From positions 1 through 40,682 of the forward strand of contig DRMH01000132.1 of the NCBI GenBank assembly GCA_011322625.1: a stretch of 40,682 nt of DNA, given 5' to 3'. Below are positions 34,931-40,682 of this stretch, piece after piece. The position numbers and the translations under genes are program-made. The stretch is from Thermosulfurimonas dismutans. Lineage in GTDB: Bacteria; Desulfobacterota; Thermodesulfobacteria; Thermodesulfobacteriales; Thermodesulfobacteriaceae. Below the pieces are notes generated by a model that ran no database searches, was not told where the DNA came from, and was given only the letters and a program-made list of their open reading frames with translations. Every line of letters begins with the position of its first letter. Position 1 is the first letter of the stretch.

Positions 34931-36981
34931 TTTTTCAGAAACTCCTTTAAGGCGGGAAGTTCCAGCGGCGGCGAAAAGAGGAACCCCTGCCCTTCCTCAC
35001 AGCCCAGTTCGAGAAGGATACGGACCTGTTCCTCTTTTTCTATCCCCTCGGCCACACTCCGGGCCCCTACATTGTGAGCCAGCCCGGTTATGGTGCGCAC
35101 CACATAGCGCGGTTTTTCCCCGAAAAGAAGATTCTCCACGAAGAAGCGATCGATCTTGATCTTATCCACCTCGAAATCCACCAGATAACGCATGGAGGAA
35201 TAACCCATGCCAAAGTCATCGAGGACGATCTTCACCCCCAGCCGACGCAGTTTGGTCAGGATGGAGAGGGTCTTTTCCGGCTCCTCCATGGCCGTGGTCT
35301 CGGTGATTTCCAGATGGAGTCTTTCCGGAGGAAATCCGGTACGTTTGAGGGCCGATTCTATCCTTCGGCTAAGGGCCGGGTCTCTGAACTGACGGGCGGA
35401 AAGGTTGACACAGACGAAACATTCTTCCCGGGAGAGACAGGGACTGAGATCCTCCAGGGTGCGCCGGAGCATAAATTCTCCCAGCTCGTGGATAAAACCG
35501 CTCTTTTCCGCCAGAGGAATGAAACGGGAAGGGGGAAGCACTCCCAGTTCGCGATGTTTCCACCGCACCAGGGCCTCCACCCCCACGATTTTTCTATCTG
35601 ATAGACGCACGATGGGTTGATAAACCGGAAAGAACTCCCCCCTTCGCAGGCCCTCCTGCATGGCTGTCCTGAGGATGGCCTCCTCGGCCAGGCTGCGTTC
35701 GAGCTCGCTGGAAAATACGGCCATGCGCTCGTCGTGTTCCTTGGCCCGTTTGAGGGCGGCCTCGGCCTTGGCCAGAAGGTCCTCGGCCTGGTTGCCGTCC
35801 CGGGGAAAAAGCGAAACCCCGGCCCGGAAGGAAAGGGAGATTTCTCCGCCGTTTACCCGGAAGGGCCGGCGGAAGAGGGCTTCTATCTTCTCCAGTACCG
35901 CCCGGATGCCCCAGGTGCCCCGAACATCCATGCAGATAAGCCCGAAACGGTCGGCAAAGAAGCGGCTCTTGACGTCGCTCCGGCGTAGATTTCGCTCCAG
36001 GCGTCGGGCCACCTCCCGCAGGACCCGGTTTCCCGCCTGATACCCCCACACCGTGTTGACCTCCCGAAAATCCATGAGGTCAAGGACCATCACCATGAGC
36101 TGTTCCCTTTTACGGAGCCCTCGCGCGATAAAGGCCCGCAGTTTCTCCAGAAAGAGCTGCCGATTGGGGAGCCCGGTAAGGGGGTCGAAGAAGGCCAGTT
36201 CGGTGAGCCTGCGTTCCAGGACCCGCTGAGGCGTAAGGTCTATCCCTATTCCCACCCCCACACGTCGGTTCTCCAGATGCACGGTCTCGGTGAAAAGCGT
36301 GACCAGTTTTTCCTGCCCGCTCCGGGTGAGAAGATGGAGCTCCTGATAGGTATAGGGAAAATCCTTTCCTTTGGCCCGGCGTTCCAGGTTCTTCTTGACC
36401 TCCTCCTGGAAACGGGGATGCACCACCTCCCAGACCCGTTTCCGGCGCAGTTCCTCCAGGGAATAACCCAGCAGATTGAGGGCGTAGGAGTTGGCATAAA
36501 GGAAGGTCCCCTCCTGGAGATCGTAAAGCACCAGTCCCACCGGGGCCTTTTCCAAAAGGGTGATCCAGAGGGGCAGCCCCTGCGAGGGGAGGGCCTCCTC
36601 CCCCAGTTTTATCCACAGACCGATAAGGGTGAGGCGCCCCTCCTCTTCCTCCCGGAAGAGGGAAACCCCCTCGCGTAACTGAACGTAGCTTCCATCCGGA
36701 CGACGAAGGCGAAAGGATCGCCACAGTTCACCCTTCCGGGACAGGAGTTGACGCTTGGCCTTCTCCAGCCCCTCACGGTCGTCGGGATGCAAGGCCTCGG
36801 GACGCCAGAGAAGGGGGAAAAGGTCCTCGGTCCCGGCCAGGGCCTTGAGCCTGGGGCTGGCGAAGATCAAGCGCCTGGGTTCGAAAGTCTCCTCCTGGCG
36901 GGAGGCCTCCAGGAGATAAATACCCGCCGGGAGCCCGATGAGATAGTCCTCGCAGGGTGGTTCCAGGGTTAGAAAAAACAT
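34918..36981 (-). CDS. PAS-GGDEF(degenerate)-EAL c-di-GMP phosphodiesterase-like protein
   Basis: PAS segments; GGDEF domain with SRFFADRFGLI in place of RxGGDEF; EAL domain with VEALVRW, LEITETT, LDDFGMGYSSM, KIKIDRFF, AEGIEKEEQ, QGFLFSPPL. Confidence 0.93.
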   Translation of the reverse strand: MFFLTLEPPCEDYLIGLPAGIYLLEASRQEETFEPRRLIFASPRLKALAGTEDLFPLLWRPEALHPDDREGLEKAKRQLLSRKGELWRSFRLRRPDGSYVQLREGVSLFREEEEGRLTLIGLWIKLGEEALPSQGLPLWITLLEKAPVGLVLYDLQEGTFLYANSYALNLLGYSLEELRRKRVWEVVHPRFQEEVKKNLERRAKGKDFPYTYQELHLLTRSGQEKLVTLFTETVHLENRRVGVGIGIDLTPQRVLERRLTELAFFDPLTGLPNRQLFLEKLRAFIARGLRKREQLMVMVLDLMDFREVNTVWGYQAGNRVLREVARRLERNLRRSDVKSRFFADRFGLICMDVRGTWGIRAVLEKIEALFRRPFRVNGGEISLSFRAGVSLFPRDGNQAEDLLAKAEAALKRAKEHDERMAVFSSELERSLAEEAILRTAMQEGLRRGEFFPVYQPIVRLSDRKIVGVEALVRWKHRELGVLPPSRFIPLAEKSGFIHELGEFMLRRTLEDLSPCLSREECFVCVNLSARQFRDPALSRRIESALKRTGFPPERLHLEITETTAMEEPEKTLSILTKLRRLGVKIVLDDFGMGYSSMRYLVDFEVDKIKIDRFFVENLLFGEKPRYVVRTITGLAHNVGARSVAEGIEKEEQVRILLELGCEEGQGFLFSPPLELPALKEFLKKCAP

Positions 36982-37018
36982 ATAAGAATATATAAATCAA
37001 AATTTACTCTTTTGGGAG

Positions 37019-37048
37019 CCCCCCTTTTTGCATTGTCAAAATCGGGGG
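37019..37048. promoter_or_regulatory. Imperfect inverted repeat overlapping the putative hisB promoter
   Basis: CCCCCTTTTTG cattgt CAAAATCGGGGG encloses TTGTCA (-35-like), followed 17 nt later by TAAGCT. Confidence 0.35.
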
Positions 37049-37088
37049 AAAACTTTAAGCTTAGACTCAGGTGCCGCGGAGGTCGGGA

Positions 37089-37664
37089 ATGAGCGAGGTG
37101 GAAATAGGTCGTGAGACGCGGGAGACCACGGTCCGGGTAAGGCTCTCTCTTTCCGGGGAACCGGGGCGGATTGATACCGGCGTGGGTTTTCTGGATCACA
37201 TGCTGGAACTCTGGGCCTATCATGGCCGGCTGGGGCTCACGGTGGAGGCCCGGGGGGATCTCCATGTGGATGCCCACCATACGGTGGAGGACGTGGGCCT
37301 GGTCCTGGGGGAGGCCCTGGCCCGGATCTTGGGAGAAAGGAAGGGGCTGGCTCGATACGGAGAAGCCACCATCCCCATGGAGGAGGCCCTGGCCCAGGTG
37401 GTGGTGGATCTGGCCCGGCGTCCTTATTTTCGCTTTGAGGGGCGATTTCCCGTGGAAAAGGTGGGCACCTTTGATCTGGAATTGATCCCCGAGTTCCTGC
37501 GGGCCCTGACCATGAAGGGGCTCTTCACCCTGCATGCTCGTATCCTTTACGGGGAAAACGCCCACCACATGTCCGAGGCCCTCTTTAAGGCCCTGGCCTA
37601 TGCCCTACGGCGGGCCCTGGCCCGGGAGGGAGAGGACGTCCGTTCCACCAAGGGAGTGCTCTAA
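37089..37664 (+). CDS. hisB: Imidazoleglycerol-phosphate dehydratase
   Basis: GVGFLDHMLELWAYHG...DAHHTVEDVGLVLGEAL...ENAHHMSEALFKALAYALRRAL. Confidence 0.97.
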   Translation: MSEVEIGRETRETTVRVRLSLSGEPGRIDTGVGFLDHMLELWAYHGRLGLTVEARGDLHVDAHHTVEDVGLVLGEALARILGERKGLARYGEATIPMEEALAQVVVDLARRPYFRFEGRFPVEKVGTFDLELIPEFLRALTMKGLFTLHARILYGENAHHMSEALFKALAYALRRALAREGEDVRSTKGVL

Positions 37665-37667
37665 ACC

Positions 37668-38339
37668 ATGTCCGGAGGAAGAATGCCCAGACGAAAGACG
37701 CTCTGGTGCCTGGTCTGTTTGATCCTGGTGGCCTGTACCCACCCGCCGGAGAGGCCGTCCCTGTACGCCCCTCCCCGCAGCATAGCCGTGCTCCCCTTTG
37801 AGGTTACCTGTCCCGGGGAGGGCTGGGGATACTTTCCCTGTCCGGTGCGGGAGATCCCCACCGGGGAGGTGGCTCCCGGAGCGGCGGAGACCATGGATCG
37901 TCTCCTGCGGGAGCTTCTCGCCTCTCATCCCGGGTTTCGTTTTATAAATCGTGGCGATTTTGAGGTTTTATGGAGTCGGGCCCTGGCCAATCTGGCCCAG
38001 CCCTCTCCTGCTCAGATCATCAAGGCCCTGGGGCGGGAAATCGGCACCCAGGCCCTGCTTTACGGAAGGATTTTCCGTTTTCGGGAACGCCGGGGCAAGG
38101 GCTATGCGGTGGAAAGGCCGGCCTCGGTGGCCTTCGCTCTGGTCCTTTTCGATGCCCGAAGCGGGCGCGTGCTCTGGAAAGGATGGTTCGATGAGACCCA
38201 GCAACCCCTGAGCCGGAATCTCTTCAAGATCAAACTCTACGGCGGGGTCCGCTGGCTCACCGCGGAGGAGTTGGCCCGCCGGGGGCTGCAAAAGGTTCTT
38301 AAGGATTTCCCCTTTCCGCAGGGTGGCAGTGGAGGATAA
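37668..38339 (+). CDS. Predicted outer-membrane-type lipoprotein of unknown function
   Basis: N-terminal lipobox LCLILVACTHPPERP; SIAVLPFEVTCPGEG...; C-terminal FALVLFDARSGRVLWKGWFDETQ resembling LpoB/GNA1162-type lipoproteins. Confidence 0.7.
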   Translation: MSGGRMPRRKTLWCLVCLILVACTHPPERPSLYAPPRSIAVLPFEVTCPGEGWGYFPCPVREIPTGEVAPGAAETMDRLLRELLASHPGFRFINRGDFEVLWSRALANLAQPSPAQIIKALGREIGTQALLYGRIFRFRERRGKGYAVERPASVAFALVLFDARSGRVLWKGWFDETQQPLSRNLFKIKLYGGVRWLTAEELARRGLQKVLKDFPFPQGGSGG

Positions 38340-38342
38340 GCC

Positions 38343-39068
38343 ATGCTGGTGATACCCGCTATCGATTTGAAGGACGGGCGGTGTGTGCGTCTCTATCAGG
38401 GAGATTATGCCCGGGAAACAGTGTACGGGGAGGACCCGGTGGCCCAGATCAGGGCCTTCGCCCGGGAGGGGGCCCCGAAGATTCATATCGTGGATCTCTC
38501 CGGAGCCCGGGAGGGGCGTCCGGTTCACCTGGAGATTATTCTGAGCATGGTCCGGGCGGTGGAGGTCCCGGTGGAGGTGGGAGGAGGTATTCGGGATCTT
38601 TCCACCATCGAACGATACCTGGAGGCCGGGGTGGCGCAGGTTATCCTGGGCACGGTGGCTTGTCGCGAACCGGAACTGGTACGCAGGGCAGCCGCACGTT
38701 TCCCCGGACGTATCCTGGTGAGCCTGGATGTTCGGGGGGAGAGGGTGGCGGTGTCCGGCTGGACCCGGGCCGAGGATCTCCATTATCTGGAGCTGGCTCG
38801 AACCCTGGAGCAGGCCGGGGTGGCCGGATTTATCTTTACCGAGATCGAGAGGGACGGCACCGGAAAAGGGGTCTATACCCGGAGGCTGGAGAGGCTTCTG
38901 GAAACGGTGAAGGTCCCGGTTACCCTGGCCGGGGGAGTCTCCACGGTGGAGGATATTCGGTGCCTTAAGCCCCTGGAAGGAAAGGGCCTTTCCGGGGTTA
39001 TCGTGGGAAGGGCCCTCTACGAAGGCACCCTGTCCCTCTCCGAAGCCCTGAAGGTGGCTCAGAGCTAA
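38343..39068 (+). CDS. hisA: ProFAR isomerase HisA
   Basis: LVIPAIDLKDGRCVRLYQGDY...KIHIVDLSGAREG...VEVGGGIRDLSTIERYLEAGVAQVILGT. Confidence 0.97.
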   Translation: MLVIPAIDLKDGRCVRLYQGDYARETVYGEDPVAQIRAFAREGAPKIHIVDLSGAREGRPVHLEIILSMVRAVEVPVEVGGGIRDLSTIERYLEAGVAQVILGTVACREPELVRRAAARFPGRILVSLDVRGERVAVSGWTRAEDLHYLELARTLEQAGVAGFIFTEIERDGTGKGVYTRRLERLLETVKVPVTLAGGVSTVEDIRCLKPLEGKGLSGVIVGRALYEGTLSLSEALKVAQS

Positions 39069-40682
39069 TGGGAGAGCGAGAGGATCTGGTCGGCCGGCTG
39101 GCCGAGGTAATTCAGCATGGCCGGCCGCTTCCGGTTTATGTCCTGGGGACTAAAGGAAAGCGCCTGCGGGTGCTCCTGCCCTCGGGGAAGGAAGAAACCG
39201 TCTCTTCCGGGCAGACCCTCCTTCTTTCCCGAAAGCGTCTGCGGGGACTTTCGCGCCACGAGGCCCTGTCCCTTCTGGCCGAAACGGACAAAAAACGCTC
39301 CGCCCTGCGGACGGAAATAGATCTTCCCATCCTCTGGGAACTGGTGGTGGATGAGGCCGAGGTCTTTGATCCTTATGAGCTGGCGGCCCTTTACTTCGGG
39401 AATCAGAGCGGAGACGATGAAGCCGCAGCGCTAGTCCGGGCGGTGCTGGAGGATCGCCTCTATTTTCGATGGCGCGAGGGGAAGATCCTGGTGCATACCC
39501 GGGAAGAGGTGGAAAGACTGCGTCTGGCCCGGGAGAGGGAGGCCGAACGACTTCGACGTCTTTCCCTGGGCGAGGCCTTTCTGGGCGGGCTCCTGCGGGG
39601 AGAGGAACCCCCGGACCTCCCCCCGGAGATTCGGGAATATTTCCTCTCGGCCCTCCGCGATTATTGCCTTTTCGGCGAGGAAGCCCCCCGGGCCCGGGAG
39701 ATCCGGGAGGTCCTTACCCGGATCAAGGCCACCGGTCCGGAGACGCCCTTTCGTCTTCTGGTGCGGGCCGGGGTCTTCCGGGAGGACGAAAACCTGGAAC
39801 TTTTGCGCTATCGGATCCCGGTGGATTTCCCCGAGGAGGTGCTGCGCGAGGCCGAGGGCCTCAGGGAGCGGGAGCTACCCCGCGAAGACCTTACCTCGCT
39901 TAACACCTTTACCATCGACGCCGAAGACACCCGGGACTTCGACGATGCCCTGCACGTGGAAGAGACCGACGAGGGCTGGGTGGTGGGGGTGCATATAACC
40001 GATGTGGCTTCGGTGGTGCCCCCCGGGAGCAAGGTCTTCGGGGAGGCCCTGCGCCGCGGGCAGACCCTCTATCTACCGGAAGGCATCATTCCCATGCTGC
40101 CTCCTCTCCTTTCCGAGGAGAAACTCAGCCTCCGGGCCGGAGAAAAACGCCCGGCGGTTTCCTTTCTGCTTTTCTTCTCTCCGGAAGGGGAACTGCGGGA
40201 GTTCCGTTTGCTCCTCAGCTATATCCGGGTGGCCCGGCGGTTGACCTATGAGGAGGTGGATAAACGTATAGAGAGCGGGGATCCCTTCTGGGTCCGGCTT
40301 TACGATCTGGCCCGGGGGTTTGCCGCCCGGCGCAGGAAGGCGGGAGCGCTGGCGGTGACCCTTCCGGAAATAGTGATCCGGGTGGAGGAGGGAGGGGAGA
40401 TCCGCATCGAAAGGCTGGAATTCACCCCCGCGCGCCTTCTGGTGGCGGAGTTCATGATCGCCGCCAACTTCGCCGCAGCCAGATTTATGGCCGACCACGG
40501 AGTGCCGGCCCTTTATCGGTTTCAGAAGGAACCCCTGGAACGTCTCCTTCGGGAGGGGGAAGAGGAGGATCTGGTCAAGGTCTTTCAGCAACTGCGGTAT
40601 CTGGTCCGCGGGGAACTGGGGCTTTCCCCGGAGTTCCATCACGGCCTGGGGCTTCCGGCCTATACCACCGTAACTTCTCCCA
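39068..40682 (+). CDS. RNase II/RNase R family exoribonuclease, 3' end outside the window
   Basis: Open frame from ATG 39068 (overlaps hisA stop by 1 nt) to the window edge; RNB signature NTFTIDAEDTRDFDDALHVEETDEGWVVGVHITDVASVVPPGS. Not in the ORF track because it has no stop inside the window. Confidence 0.9.
   Translation, partial: MGEREDLVGRLAEVIQHGRPLPVYVLGTKGKRLRVLLPSGKEETVSSGQTLLLSRKRLRGLSRHEALSLLAETDKKRSALRTEIDLPILWELVVDEAEVFDPYELAALYFGNQSGDDEAAALVRAVLEDRLYFRWREGKILVHTREEVERLRLAREREAERLRRLSLGEAFLGGLLRGEEPPDLPPEIREYFLSALRDYCLFGEEAPRAREIREVLTRIKATGPETPFRLLVRAGVFREDENLELLRYRIPVDFPEEVLREAEGLRERELPREDLTSLNTFTIDAEDTRDFDDALHVEETDEGWVVGVHITDVASVVPPGSKVFGEALRRGQTLYLPEGIIPMLPPLLSEEKLSLRAGEKRPAVSFLLFFSPEGELREFRLLLSYIRVARRLTYEEVDKRIESGDPFWVRLYDLARGFAARRRKAGALAVTLPEIVIRVEEGGEIRIERLEFTPARLLVAEFMIAANFAAARFMADHGVPALYRFQKEPLERLLREGEEEDLVKVFQQLRYLVRGELGLSPEFHHGLGLPAYTTVTSP

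Noticed and set aside
1-40682. Mobile element, prophage, CRISPR array or tRNA genes
   Set aside because: No transposase, integrase, phage structural genes, regularly spaced repeats or cloverleaf-like sequences were recognised; gene content is mostly housekeeping.

Overview
The window is a dense, chromosomal-looking segment of a GC-rich bacterium. Gene content suggests an anaerobic Gram-negative thermophile, possibly Thermodesulfobacteria-like; that is inference only. I found no tRNA, rRNA, CRISPR array or recognisable transposon. About 40 genes are readable: thyX-dut, zapB-zapA followed by a 6S RNA, rny-ymdB-mqnB-mqnD-tolQ, ferritin, an MCP, an HDOD-GGDEF protein, uvrA, an AAA-ATPase-like/PD-(D/E)XK protein, waaC, hicB, cpoB, pyrD-pyrK, two YeeE/YedE genes, a GcvH-like gene, fabD, a four-subunit 2-oxoacid:ferredoxin oxidoreductase, an ATP-grasp gene, an IPCT/DIPPS-like fusion, prmA, dtd, a PAS-GGDEF-EAL protein, hisB-lipoprotein-hisA, and an RNase II/R gene running off the right edge. 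The most notable observations are: (1) a GcvH-like protein with Arg at the lipoyl-lysine position and a long poly-Glu tail; (2) a 1745-aa tandem UvrA-UvrA fusion whose second half lacks the insertion domain; (3) a 25-codon truncated hicA remnant, absent from the ORF track, coupled to an intact hicB and cut at the end of waaC; (4) a clear 6S RNA whose 5' arm lies inside the zapA 3' end; (5) an IPCT/DIPPS-like fusion pointing to di-myo-inositol-phosphate synthesis; (6) overlapping 3' ends at all four convergent junctions.
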